A DNA stretch of 64,000 bases, from NCBI GenBank assembly GCA_017562135.1, contig QEYB01000922.1, positions 1 to 64,000 of the forward strand. The letters are read 5' to 3'. The stretch comes from Dipylidium caninum (taxonomy: Eukaryota > Platyhelminthes > Cestoda > Cyclophyllidea > Dipylidiidae). Under the pieces are notes generated by a model. The model did not search any database. It worked only from the letters and a program-made list of their open reading frames with translations, and had not been told where the DNA came from. How positions within the stretch are numbered: position 1 is the stretch's first letter; every line of letters begins with the position of its first letter. The position numbers and the translations under genes were made by a program. Shown piece by piece: positions 12,900 through 24,602 of this stretch.

Positions 12900-14183
12900 G
12901 TGTAGTTGGAGGCAGCAAGTTAAAGCAGGCGTGGTTTGTGTTAAGGAGAGTCAGCCAATACTTAGTGCGTTCGGGTTCTGAAGCAACCCACGACTGTATT
13001 ACCCAGAGGTGAATCTTGCTCTAATTGCCTCGTCCTCAGTCCGTGGGTCACTGAGGAAGAAATCGTCCCTTCATTGGAATGCTACTCGTCTGTTGCAAAG
13101 AGTCCTCCTCACGTCTCATTCATTGCCACTTACCTCTCACATGCATCAGTTTACGTTGATGGCGCATATTTTAAGATTTATGGCGCTGACTTCGGAGGCG
13201 GAGAATGCACACGGACTATTAACTATCAATCGTCCTTACAGCATTAGGGGTAGAAGCGTCGTGAGTGGCGTGGCAGAGAATGGCGACTGCGAGATCATGA
13301 GGAAGGGGAGGGAAAGGGCGCAGGAGAGAAAATAGTGCAGATTCGGCAGTCTAGGCTTCGCGACCTGCCATTAACGCAGCGATTGATTTACCAACTTGTT
13401 GACGTCTGATCTGGCGCGGTGGCTGGACAAAAAAAGTCCGTTCTTGAAGTCATTACGCAGACGCCATTGTAGGAACATCAGCGCAGCATGACCATTAAGT
13501 AACTGGCAAGATGTGGAGGTCACTGCTGTGACTTGATTTTCACGCCGTTCGCATGCAGATGCTCAGATTTTACGGCAATGACCAAACCCATATCGTCTCA
13601 GAGCAGGTATTTAGGGAAGCCTGGGTTTGGTGAAGTGAGGAGTTAAAGAGATGATTAAGCCAAAAATTACCATCTCATATCTGCTTTTTTTTCAACTGGA
13701 CATCACCTGGTGGTGACGTGGGACACTGCGTTTAATCGCAATTTTGGCCGCCACAAACTATCGGTATTAGCTTGAAGCCCTCCGTCAATCGGTAGCCACA
13801 CGTAGTACCACGTTGGATGGTATTTCCTCACCCAGACGCTCCATACAACAAAGACTTGACTAACCTAAATTGTGCTGTTCAGTGGCAAAGCGGTCGACAG
13901 TGTGCACTTCATTTGGCGGATGGAGGGCGTACCACGTGCACTGGTGGAGTGCAGAAGAATTCAAAGCAAATGTAGAGCAAGAGGAGTGATTGAACGGCGA
14001 ATTGGAATTCAGATGAGTGCAACAAATGCTCAGTAATTTAATTAGCGCCGCAAAGAGCGTGGGAGCACTAGAATCAAGATGATAGGAAATTAGAAAGGAA
14101 GCTGAATTTCTCTCGGTGACTGAGGGATTTGGCTTTGTCATCCAACTGCCTTCTCCCCTTCCTCGTCTCTACATGCAACCTCA

Positions 14184-14225
14184 TCACCCTCACACTCACC
14201 CTCACCCTCACCCTCACCCTCACCC
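14184..14225. repeat. (CACCCT)n microsatellite
   Basis: About seven hexamer units. It sits at the place where the homologous repeat at 35,370-35,430 (and 39,918-39,998 inverted) is also low-complexity and strongly strand-biased. Confidence 0.9.
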
Positions 14226-14744
14226 ACTCCCAACCCCTAATCTCTTCCACTACCCTCCGTTACACAGCATGCACTTCACCCTGATCGCCACCACTACTGT
14301 GTGTGTGGCCACACCCTCTGATTGGACTCTCACTATTTTGACAAGGGCACAACACGCTTCTCACCCTCCCCCCCCCGCTCTCCACCTTTCATTGATCGCA
14401 TGCGTGGTCTCGCGATTTGTCACACGCTTGTCGATGCCGGTAAACCAATGCGCATCGAGGCCTTCCAACCGCCCACGTGTCCATGCGTACGTGAGCAGAA
14501 CCACCATGACCCAGTGTCACTGTCAGACACGAGAGCTAGTAGAAATGAATGAGAGAGAAACTGGGTCCCTCCAAATTGGTGAGTCCTACATTCCCCTTTC
14601 ACGACATCACTATAGCACTTAAAAAGCATAAACTTTCCCCAAGTCCGACTTGTGATAAGCGGTGCGTGAGTCCATACCATATTTGACTTGAAAGGCTTCT
14701 CTACTTGACAACTCAGCTTATGTTATCTTCCCTTAACTCGACAA

Positions 14745-14907
14745 GGAAAACGGAGTCAAGCGTTACGTATAACGAGTTTGAGGTGGTCGGCAATGCCGAA
14801 TGCATCCTCTACATATGTCCCACATGCATGTATAAAGCATTCAACAGGGGAAAATATGACAGGCACGTGGGTAAATGCATGGAGGCTGAGTGCAGAGTGG
14901 AGGAGGA
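14745..14907 (+). pseudogene. Truncated zinc-finger exon, paralogue of 35,965-36,428
   Basis: The plus-strand frame encodes one C2HC finger with the pattern C-x2-C-x12-H-x3-C (CPTC ... RHVGKC), matching the first finger of the gene at 35,965. The frame is open through the finger here, where the other copy has one extra base. Just after the acidic stretch following the finger, at about 14,907, homology to the gene stops and inverted repeat sequence begins, so the second finger and all later exons are missing. It is a dead 5' fragment unless spliced to something not recognised. Confidence 0.7.
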
Positions 14908-15620
14908 CAGTCGTGGTGATCAATCGCACCACGCCGAGCCAGTACATTTCCAAGTAGTATAAGTGAATCCATTGGCCGAGCTTTTGAATGAGAAAGAAAT
15001 GGATGAATGCAATGTAGGTGGTGGAAATAAGCGGTGATGTGTGTGGGTAGTAGGGGCGGGCCAGGCAGAGGCGAATTTGCGGGTATTGAGGGGTGAGGAA
15101 GTAGCCAGAGCCCTCGACCGACGCGAGCAGTGGGCCACACACGTACACTCATGTCGTTACATGAATGAATGGCCGCCAATCTGCTGCTTGCCTTTGGCAG
15201 TACAGTTAGAGCAGGAAAGTCTATGTTCACCACATTCGCCCTCCCCCTCGACCTCGATCGTCTACCCTCCTCTCCTCTGCTCACCTCACCTCACCTCACC
15301 TCACCTCACCTCACCTCACCTCACTTTATTTCTTCTCTCCCCTTTTCACATCTCTTCTCTTCCATTTCCTCCTCCACTCTCACCACCCCTGGTCATTAGG
15401 CGGGCAATACCTCCACATTTCTATATCGTCCTCAAACTCACAAGAGATTTTGCTCGCCGCGGCACCATGGCAATGCCGATGTCAAATGGGACAAAGCTGA
15501 GCACGTTTCACGAGTTGCTGGCAACTGCCTCCCATATCAAACTCTATCCAACACAAATGCTTCATGGGCTGCCTTTCAATATTACGACATGGCTCCTAAT
15601 TCCACCCACCTGCTGCTTTC
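14908..15620. repeat. Inverted diverged repeat copy
   Basis: 14,915-15,260 is the reverse complement of about 32,890-33,245, and 15,380-15,600 that of about 38,490-38,740. It is diverged. The pentamer array at 15,281-15,324 lies between the two. A 233-codon open frame across this part is produced by the low-complexity sequence and is not called. Confidence 0.7.
15281..15324. repeat. (TCACC)n pentanucleotide microsatellite
   Basis: Nearly nine perfect TCACC/CTCAC units. The same class of pentamer (GTGGY, CCACT, GGAGT) recurs at 16,181, 38,046, 42,461, 42,681 and 47,066. Confidence 0.95.
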
Positions 15621-15624
15621 TCCA

Positions 15625-15700
15625 ACCACCCACCCACCCACCCACTCATTCATTCATTCATTCATTCATCCATTCATTCATTCTTTCTTTCTTTCTTTCC
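15625..15700. repeat. Compound tetranucleotide microsatellite
   Basis: Three tetramers follow one another: CCCA, then CATT, then CTTT. Each is a short perfect array. Confidence 0.95.
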
Positions 15701-17399
15701 TCCGTTCAGTATACCCATCTACACTTATTGAGGCAACTTTGAACTTCGTACGCCCCTGTGATGTGACCTGTTATGAGTGCGACAGTGCCATCTCTCTTAG
15801 TGAGACACTGAGTATTTTCACCTGTGGAGCAGTTATCTGCCACTCTAAACTAATGGTTCGCATGTGCAAGTAACTAGCACACGTGAATGCGTGGAACAGT
15901 GCATGGAGATGAGACTGAGATTTATTCCACACACAAGCGCCTACTGCCCTCACTCCTTGTCACAACAACCACATGCACAGTGTTCTACTCACCTAGCAAC
16001 ACTTGTCGCAGACTTCATCACATGACTTCCCCTCGCGTCCACAGCAGCCTTGGGTGAGGCGTGCGCGAGTTTTGTGAGAATGATTCTAGTGTGAATGTGC
16101 GGAGCCATTGTCGGGTAAATGAGGTGTTGTGGAGGGTGGAGGAGACAAGGCAGGAGGAGAGAAAAGTAGGTGAGAAGAATGGAGCGGAGTGGAGTGGAGT
16201 GGGGTGAAGAAAGTGAGGTGAGCCGGTTGGTAGCCGTTCATTGGTGTAAGATTGCAAATGCTTACGTGCAACTCGATCTGTGCGTCGGCATAGGGCTTGG
16301 CTACTTCGCCATCAATCAGTCACTGAAGGCCTAATTTAGTACCAATCCATCCCTGCAAGATCACCCACTCTGCCTGGCTCGCGATCCGACGCCTTTCGTA
16401 GACAGATATTGGCTCGAGAAGCCATGTGGCAGAGCCGAAAGAGGCTTATCCTTTCGGCACACCGCACGACTTGTACACGAGCCACGACGTATCCGCGTAC
16501 AATCTACAATGAGAAAGACATCCTCGCATGTAGTGAGATCTGCTGCGGCACCCATTGTTCCGATGTTGGAACAAGTGTTTCTCGGCAAAGCATACGAGAG
16601 TGAGGAGTTGTCCTGATTAGTGTGGCCAATAGATATGGAGGAGAGCTGACTGCTGAGATGTGCAAAGATTCTAGCCTATATGTGTGTGCTAATCACTAGC
16701 GCACTCGATCATTGATTTAACGCAACAGATAACCCAGCTCCACCGTTGAAAACACTTCACTTCTCCAAGTGGTTGTGGGAGAAACGGACACTCCCTCGGT
16801 TGGCAGGCTCAATCACCTCACCCAACAGCGTAGCTGACTGTTCGCGGATGGTCAGCCAAAAGCCAGACAGCCTCAGCATAATTCAGTCGACGTCTGCACC
16901 AGCTTGTACTTTGACAGAACGAATATGCTGTTTTCATATATGTCAAGGGGTGTGATTATTCATTCTTGCTAGTTAACCGCAATGTCACCTGTCCTAATGG
17001 TAGCCATGGTGAAGCGTCTTTGAGTAAAGTTGTATGAGAGTATATTGGGACATTTGCATGCTCGCATATACATTGCTCAGAGTGTGTTGTGAGGCAATGT
17101 CTTGGGTCCATGAAGATGCGCGTGAATACCATGATCAAAGGATTCCTATAAGGTCGTCTCGATGTCCCCAACTGTCATGGATGTGATGAAGTGGCCACCT
17201 GGTAGGGGAAAACTTTGCGCAAGATGGCGATGTTCGGAAGCTCTGTCTATTACGGTCATGCAGAGGAGGAAAACGCATTTGAGTTCAGCAATTGATGAGA
17301 GGGAATGATGCACTGCACCTTTTCAACTTTCTGCCCATATGATAGTCTTCGTCTCAGACGTGTCAACAATATGCTCATGCATTAAAAAATGCATACCTT
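15701..17399. other. Low-copy intergenic DNA
   Basis: No confident gene. 16,181-16,204 is a GGAGT pentamer run. 16,270-16,540 contains broken, inverted remnants of the repeat seen at 33,250-33,370. A short plus-strand frame near 15,755-15,870 is cysteine-rich (CYEC ... CG ... CH) and ends at a possible splice donor, but no partner exon was found. Confidence 0.4.
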
Positions 17400-18230
17400 A
17401 TTTTCGCCTGCCGAAAATGGGACGGGATTAGGCGGCTGTACATAGGTCTGAATGGGTTGGACCTCAGTCCAGTATGAGTTTGGTTAACACGCGTAAGTGG
17501 AAACGAAAGACCGCTTCGCTGTGACCACATCATCTGCGGCTTCTTTGATGCCGGAGCAAAGAACCAGACAATGACAGGAAGAGATGACTAAATACCGTGA
17601 GTTGAGTACTTCACAGCGTGAGAAACCGGCTCAGTTGAGTTGTTTCGCGGCGTGTCCTCTCGGTGATGAAGTGGCACCATTTTATATAATGTGGAAGGGC
17701 ATGTGCTTCAAGCCGGCTAAATGAGGTCCAAATAGGAAGTTGGCCTCCATCGGCGCTTGCAGCATTTCTAACCTTCCACCTTTGCAAGCCATGTGCCTAC
17801 GACGACGGTGGCATTGCCGATACCATCAGCCCGCCCCCCCCCCCAACAGTTGACGCTCAATACCCTCCTGTTGCTTCTACTTTGCCCGATGTCATCGCTG
17901 ACGAGTTTCCTCATCTCTACCAGTGTCGGGTCGAGATGTCTTCTCTCGGGAAGAGTAGTGACGACATCGCACAGCTATTCATGTAGATGATCTGCTAGTC
18001 GTATTTTCCCCTCCACATTTCACTTGCATTTGTATTGAAACTAAATTTATGACGTCGAGACAACTACTCTGGTGTGTCTTCTCATTTACTTCGCCTCGCA
18101 GTTCAGAATTTTGCCGAATTTTTCTCATTCATTCTGCCCTTCTCTCTACTCATTCTTACCCAGTAAGATCTGTTTGAAGGCCATCCGCAAAATGTGATTT
18201 CATCTCTGCTGAACGTTGGCTCCATCTTCG
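17400..18230. repeat. Diverged copy of 26,150-27,040
   Basis: Direct orientation and clearly diverged. The left part keeps 'aagaaccagacaatgacagg' in the right place, and the right part matches 26,730-27,050. Internal deletions make it shorter than the parent. It contains a short C run near 17,837. Confidence 0.75.
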
Positions 18231-20430
18231 TATTGCAGGGAGTCGGTAGTTTCACCATCCTACCACAACTCTCCGCTCCGTTAGACTAATCATCCGCGAT
18301 TGCGAGCAATCATTGACTCCGTCCGCCATCCTGCTTAAAGTGTTCCTTGAATGGTAGGGAGAACTCCGTCAATCTCAACTTGGGAACGCGACGTATCAGC
18401 ACCTCCAAGTATAACGCGATTGGGCAGTCGGATTCGTTGTAGCTCGAAATGAGCTTGCGAGAGCCGATCGCTTTTCATTTCTGTACCGGATTATCTACCC
18501 TCATACTCTGCTGCGTTAGGAATTTTGTGGATATGCTTGACACATATGTGAGCCACAGTGGCTACCTCTCCCGTATCGTCTACTTTCGCAAGCGAACACT
18601 CTTCCTTGCAATGGAGAAATTGAGCATTACAAATGCCCATACTGCACGCCTACATGCCTTTTTATTGTGCCGACCACGACTTCTGTGTTGTTGGTGCTGA
18701 CGATCCCGATGTGTTCCGGCATTCACCAGAGTGTAGCAAACAAGTGCATATTCGTACCTGGAATTTAATGCCACTTAAGCGTTTGCCCCTTCACACCTCA
18801 CAAGTAGAATCATGCTGAGATTAGTGTTGCCGACATGACCTGCGGATGAGTCACTCGAGCTCTGGAGGCTCAGCGCTCGTGGGGATATCCGTGAGCCTGC
18901 TAGGCATGCACGCAACTGTTCCCCTCATCCACCTTCATGCCATTCACTCCAATGTCGTTTCTATGACGAAGCACAGTAAATCGTGCACTGACACCGAGCC
19001 TGGACAGGCGGAATGGGAGGCAATTGAACCGGACGTTATGCAAAAGGGGGATGACGAGACGCCAACCATTTTTGGCCAAGGCGGCGAACAACTGGCACCA
19101 CTGACAGTACTTCATGTCACCAAGTGGTCTCTGTCGAGGTGAGCAATGGTCGTCTGCTCTCGCCATCTTTCTTTACGTGAAATATACCCTCACAAATATG
19201 GCCATTTCACTGTTGCCCCTGTTATCACACAAGCAATCCAATTGCCAATACTCACTCAGTTATTCATTCTACTCACTTCTTCCTCTTGCGATCACACCAA
19301 TAAGCCGCTGGCAGCTAAGTGGAGTAATCTCTCACGAGTGTGATGGTGGCTGCGTCCTCTGGCACGTAGTGGGTATTTTGACCTATGCAGCAGAGTTATC
19401 CTCCAATGGACTAGATAACAGATGAAGAAATGTGGAGATTTTGCAGTCATTCAGGGAAGATACAAAAGTCTCAATGTGGCAGTTTGAGTGAAGGCATGCC
19501 AGTCACGTGTGTGCCGTCTTTATTGCTCCTTCACCAAACATTAAAGTGAGCATGGACTGTTTTGCGGATGGTAGAGTTCCAAGTTCACTAGAGAGTCAGG
19601 CAGACAAGCAGTCATTTTAGCTACGGGATGAGTATGTGTGAGATACGCGGCTGGCTTTAGTCCACTGATCGGCTATTTGACTGGCCACTACTCACTACTC
19701 TTCGGAAGATTACTTGTCCAGCCTGACCCGCGATGCCACGCCTTTCTTCGCCTCCACTGCCTGATCACCATGTGGTATGCTTGTGACGCATACATTGCCC
19801 GAGAGGCCCGATGAAGTGGCCGCGACTTCAGTGAGTTAATCCCACGGCTAATCTTACCAACTGCAATTGGGAAACGACATAGTCCTGCGCCGATACGAGT
19901 ACACTAGATCAATTTAAATTATTTACCCAACAGCCTACATGCTTGCCTTGCCTTGAGTATGCCGTGTAACAGAATTTCTCTTGTGTACATGGCAATCTTG
20001 ACAGATGCGGACGCCTAAGTGCTACAGCACGCCTTATATTCGGACATTACCATCCAGGGATAATCAACAGATCAAAGAGAACGTGAGACTTTGAGAAGAG
20101 AGGAATTCAACATTCATGGTGGGGATTGTGTGTGAGGAAGAAAACTCATAGATTGCATAGGTGTCGTGAGTAAGCTAGTTGGCATATGACAGCGGCACAA
20201 AAATTTGTCTGCGTGATAAGCAGCCTCAAAAAGTGCACACGTTCATCACATCCACGAGCCACATTTTGCAACAGACCTGTATGTTCTACCCTATGAAACC
20301 CTTCAAATGCAAAGACCACAAACTATCGCTGAGAGTTTGGCGGTGTGAGTGTGGAGACGGACGAGAGAAGCTGACTCCAACTGCACTTACTATGTTCGAA
20401 TACGAGTGCGAGTGTGATGAGGCTGGAAAA
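18231..20430. other. Low-copy intergenic DNA with one better open frame
   Basis: No repeat copy was recognised. The best frame is 18,846-19,142 (plus, 98 codons), which starts hydrophobic and then becomes acidic and polar (residues about 45-85). It has no recognised domain, and the opposite strand is also open. It might be an exon remnant, but nothing around it supports a gene model. Confidence 0.35.
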
Positions 20431-21092
20431 ATGCGTGAGCATCAGGCCAACTAGACGAATGCCTCTCACACGAAATCTCTATTCCGTCCGAGAGTAGACG
20501 TCTCAACTGGAGACCGGTAGGAAGGAGGAAAATTCTGAGCAATGCAATTAAGTGGAGTGAAAGCATCATAGGAATTGTGAGTGTCAATTGTTAGGAGGCC
20601 GATGGCTCCCACGATGCCCCCGTCGTCCACATCCACTTGACATACTTGGTTGGAAAGTTAGAGTAGTCGCGTGAGCGGTTGGAAGAAAAACTTTCTGTCT
20701 GGAGGACATTTACACTGCGTGAAGCACATAATCTTCCAGGTTGTATAAAGAGAGGATGGACCTGCTTTTTCGAAGCGATCTACCAGATCCCGCAAAGGTT
20801 TGCCTTCTTCATGTCTTACACCTTGTGCAAGTTGAGTTTCAATCTCCCATTTACAGTTGATCAGAATGTGAGTATAGTGTAGCGATTGTTGAGTGGTAGA
20901 GATGACCACCATCCTCTTCACCTTGCTCTTCTCCTACACCGAGCATTAACCTGAAGCGTGGCATTGACGTCTAACTGACAGCCGGGAGAAAAATTTGCCC
21001 GAAACAGCGTTCTTGCCCGCTGTCTACCCTATGTCAACCCATTCTGTATTCACCTCTTGCGATCATGCCCTCCTACCTCGTTTGTTTCTATC
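20431..21092. repeat. Copy of 27,085-27,745, near-identical
   Basis: Direct orientation and close to the copies at 5,720-6,370 and 27,085-27,745. It stops abruptly at 21,092, after 'tttgtttctatca', where the inverted GT31 pseudogene begins. The sharp edge and high similarity point to a recent event. Confidence 0.85.
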
Positions 21093-22083
21093 ACGAGACG
21101 TATGTTTATATCGACGTGAGGAAAATGGTATGCCCTGCGGAGGTTGTCACGCGCCTCGAAGTTGTACACGCCTGACTTGTACACCAGTACCACATAGGGG
21201 AGTTTACTAGTTCTCGACACGTCGATAGCCCCCTCGCCTGTTAGTGGAGGACAAGCTGCCTCGGGGACGCGGAGGAAGCGAATTCGCGGATTGTAAATGG
21301 GGCCCTGAAGCAGAAAAGATGGGCATCAGTGAAATTCCATGTACCAATAGTTCACTCTCCTTGCCTAGACGTCCCCGACTAGTAATTCACTATCACGCTC
21401 ATCCACTCACGACCTCGCTGAATCACGCACCCAACCGTCTCCTCGCCCCTGCTTCATTCACCCACTCACCCACCTGCTCAATCATACGCCCACAGTCTCG
21501 CCTGGCAGAAGTCCACTCAACTAGGCACCAAGGTGCCCGAAAGTGACTGTGCGTTCGAGAATACTCACCTCAAGAAGTGGCAGGTCCTGCATTACCCTTC
21601 GAAGGCTCTCCTTTATCTGTGTCGATTGGGGATAGAGGTTGTACACGGTGGCGTCAAAATTGCCCAACCATTCATCGTCGGGAATGGCAGCGAGTTCCTC
21701 AAAGGTCAGAGTCCTATTCGAACCGTTAACGCGAATTTTTGGCCTCTTCGATGGTTGCATGCGAGTCAACGTGGCTGGACGAAGATTCCGCCACACTAAG
21801 ATAGCAGAGCTGCACTTCGTACATCCCATCCCAGTTGCGTAGAATGGTGTCGTTCCACTTGCAGTAAGTGTCCGGTCTAGTGAATGCGCTGTGTCTGTGT
21901 GTGAAGGAGAGAATTTGGTAGAAACCGAAGAGAAGTAAGAGAATGCCCATGGCCGAAGTGAGCAACATCACTGAACGCTGTGACAGTCCAGAGATGACCA
22001 TTTGACAATGTAGGCTCGGGGAACGAATGTTGCGACTTGATAGAGGTGTGTAAGTCGACGATTCTAACCTCATTCCTCTCCTT

Positions 22084-22107
22084 CTCCTCCTCCTCCTCCT
22101 CCTCCTC
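22084..22107. repeat. (CTC)n microsatellite
   Basis: Eight units between the TATA-like box and the start codon of the pseudogene. It is absent from the corresponding place (47,440-47,470) in the complete gene. Confidence 0.9.
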
Positions 22108-22112
22108 CCCCC

Positions 22113-22120
22113 TATTTATA
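22113..22120 (-). promoter_or_regulatory. TATA-like box of the GT31 pseudogene
   Basis: The minus strand reads TATAAATA about 110 bases upstream of the pseudogene ATG. The matching box of the complete gene is at 47,431-47,438, so the promoter was copied with the gene. Confidence 0.5.
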
Positions 22121-22372
22121 TGCCAGTCAAGGGGTATTACGCACTTGCATGTGCTGACACGACGCACGTGGAGAGCAAATGGGCTTTGCGTAAGTCAGTG
22201 AGAAACAGTTTCTTCTCAAAGAACCAATCATCTGCCTAGCTGGAAGTCGCTTTCATGTGTTGGCGCATGTGTCTCATGTGGATGCAGATGCGAGTGTGGT
22301 AAGAAGTAGAATTATGCCCAGATTTGCGTAAGTAAGGAGAAAAGCAGCCTTGAAATTAGGAGATCAAGAAGA

Positions 22373-24602
22373 ACCATGCTCATCTGGAAGGAAGTGATTA
22401 CACTTCCCCTTCTCACTGGTGGGTGGGGGTTGAAGTGGACGTCAAGGCCAATTCCTACCTCCTACCGGGTAAAGGAGGGCTGCGAGAAGGGAAAGGGAAT
22501 GATTCAGGCTCACCTGAGCTCCACGGCTCCAGATCAAATGTCACTAGGGCGTGGCACACCGGCAACATATTTGTTACTTATGAATGAGAAATCTTTCCAT
22601 CTCGCAGATAATGGTGTGACTTCGCGGAACGCACAGGGAGCTTGCCTCTGTCACTGTGTGAAGGAAGCAAATGGAAATAATATGACTGCGAGGCGACTTT
22701 GTGCCGGTTGGAGTAGAAGTCTGGAGGCAGGATGGATGGCGAGGTGGAAGTGTCGAGATGAATAGAGTTGAGCTGAGGTGGTTTGAAGGAGTTGGCATGC
22801 TGCACAGCCACTACATGCGCCTCGAGGCAGTGTGGGCCGAACAGAACAGACTGTCAACGTGGCTGATTCGGCGAATTTGCCTTAACTCATTCTACCTCGA
22901 AGACGTCGCCCTGCGGTCTGCAAGTTTTCTGTATTCTGATCAGTAGGCTTTTATGCGACTTTGGGTTAGGTGAGGACGTCCGGTGCAGTGCGTTTTATGG
23001 CTGCTTCATTAGTGCTAATTGATTGGTGCACTGAGATTAAATGCCTCACCTAACTTTAGCTATGCATCAACTCAAAGCATTACCGAAAAGGCGAGGATGG
23101 ACCCGAATAACCAATGCCTCTCGATCATTTGCCGTTATGATGTGGCACGCAGAGTGGTATGCGTGGTTGGATAAGGGCAGTAGGCAGACATGCATTAGTG
23201 GGTCTATCAGCCCAGTTTCGGGCTGTTTCGTTTGCTGCCCATGCTTCCTTTCCTCCCCTTCACTATCTGAACACGTCCTGGCCTGTTAGTTAGGCCCGCA
23301 TATTGCACGAATTGAAAGACGGCTACTTTATATGCTAGCATGTTCATGCGTTAATTCCGCCCCTCAAAGCCAATCATTACACATCCTTCTTCCCTAACCT
23401 AGAGCACACTGGCAAACCCAAATACCGAGGAATAAACAGCAAACAGTTGAGAATTCCGCTCAATTTACGTCAGACGTCACGAGCGTGCCTTGCAGCAACG
23501 TCGTACCTTCATATTCAGCCATTGTTTGGACACCCATGCCACTGAGCCCACAACCGACCTTTCAGTCGGGTGCCACCAAGGTCTCTGCACTGTCAAGTCA
23601 ATTGACCTACTCAACACTGCCACTTCCCCGAAGTCATCTCCGCCATCTGCATATACTGTGTATGACAAAGTGTTTAATCTGGCCAGACGATACGAGTGGC
23701 TGTACCGCTTCTATGGGAGCCTGATAAACATTCATTGTTGAAGGTGTAAATCATTAATGATGCCACCACTGTTACCTGCCATCCGGTCTCCTACCATGCA
23801 GAACTAACGTGTCCAACTCTACGGCGAACTTCATGTAAGTCACACTTTGGTCCTCCTTTCTTCCACTCGGTTCCACCAACCTTCCTATCCCTGTCAAAGC
23901 CCACTTTATTAGGTCTCCCAATCAACATGTCGTTGGGGTCCATATTTTTATAGCAATTTTCATCCCAAATAAAGACCACACACACAACCTTTATTGTCAC
24001 CCATCAGAGCTTCTCATTCCATCTATTTGGCTTCTCTCCCGCTCCTTTATTCAATGGGCGACCCATAGATTCTTCTCGCCTTGGCGGATGACGGAGGCCA
24101 ATCGGTAACATGTCTCGTGGGCAAGTAAGGTGAGTTGTGGGTGAGCATTCAGAACCAATTGTACGTAGAAGGCACTTGTTGCACCAAAGTAGGTAGAGAT
24201 TAAACGAATAAGATCGCATGAGGCTCAGGTGAGGAGGGGCAAGTAAACAGTGTGACACGAAATAAACAAGAGGTGTCTGCATTCAAAGTAGTGTTACTCA
24301 GTGGGAGTGAGTAGAATGAGTGAAGTAATGCATGAAAGGAGATAGAGCCAAATGGGTTGAAGTAGAAGCTCTGTGGGATGAAAGGCAAGGGCAGTCGGAG
24401 GACGTGTATATGGGATGCAGATGGGCAGACTTGAAGTTTCGCCAAATGTGCTAAATGGTGTTGGGGTAGTTGGAGTTAAGAAAGGTGTCGGATCGCGGGC
24501 CAGGCAGAACTGCCAGCCTAACAATTTATAGTTGCGAAGTAGCCCGAGCCCTAGGCCGACGCGTGCGACGCGCCGCATACATGCACTCATGCCGTTAGGG
24601 TT
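22373..24602. repeat. Direct segmental duplication, left part (copy B)
   Basis: This is the counterpart of 928-3,240 and lacks most of the scattered one-base insertions seen there, so copy B looks like the better sequence. It begins immediately after the GT31 pseudogene, at the shared edge 'gaaccatgctcatctgg'. No gene is recognised. 23,385-24,602 is the left inverted end matching 29,320-30,200. Confidence 0.85.

Larger units (their letters stand above)
12900..14907. repeat. Diverged copy of 34,060-36,125, including a zinc-finger exon
   Basis: This aligns in direct order with 34,060-36,125 and is substantially diverged. Blocks at 13,010-13,400, 13,860-14,140 and 14,300-14,480 match 34,144-34,580, 35,040-35,310 and 35,510-35,690. 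It keeps the non-inverted arrangement of the 35,541-35,720 segment. It contains a CACCCT microsatellite (14,184-14,225) and ends inside a zinc-finger exon. Confidence 0.75.
21093..22372 (-). pseudogene. Inverted, truncated GT31 galactosyltransferase copy
   Basis: This is the reverse complement of 47,178-48,379. It includes about 370 bases upstream of the start, exon 1 (22,001 down to 21,569), the intron and only the first part of exon 2. Exon 1 keeps the start codon, the membrane anchor, the stem region and the GTGAGT donor. Near 21,740 one extra A shifts the frame within the stem, and two extra codons lie near the anchor. Exon 2 stops at about 21,093, before the catalytic DDD motif, so no enzyme could be made. 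Its intron acceptor joins exon 1 to exon 2 in frame, which helps define the exon 2 start of the complete gene. A GGA/CTC microsatellite (22,084-22,107) has expanded in its 5' region. Confidence 0.9.

Noticed and set aside
14116..14622. A 168-codon plus-strand frame rich in His and Pro
   Set aside because: Translation of the CACCCT array and C run. The homologous repeat at 35,350-35,700 does not keep the frame.
15041..15742. A 233-codon plus-strand open frame
   Set aside because: It runs through TCACC, CCCA, CATT and CTTT arrays and through inverted repeat sequence. The length comes from low complexity, not from coding.
21533..21842. Plus-strand open frames over 21,533-21,842 (and 47,683-47,991 minus)
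   Set aside because: Antisense shadows of GT31 exon 1 in the pseudogene and the gene.
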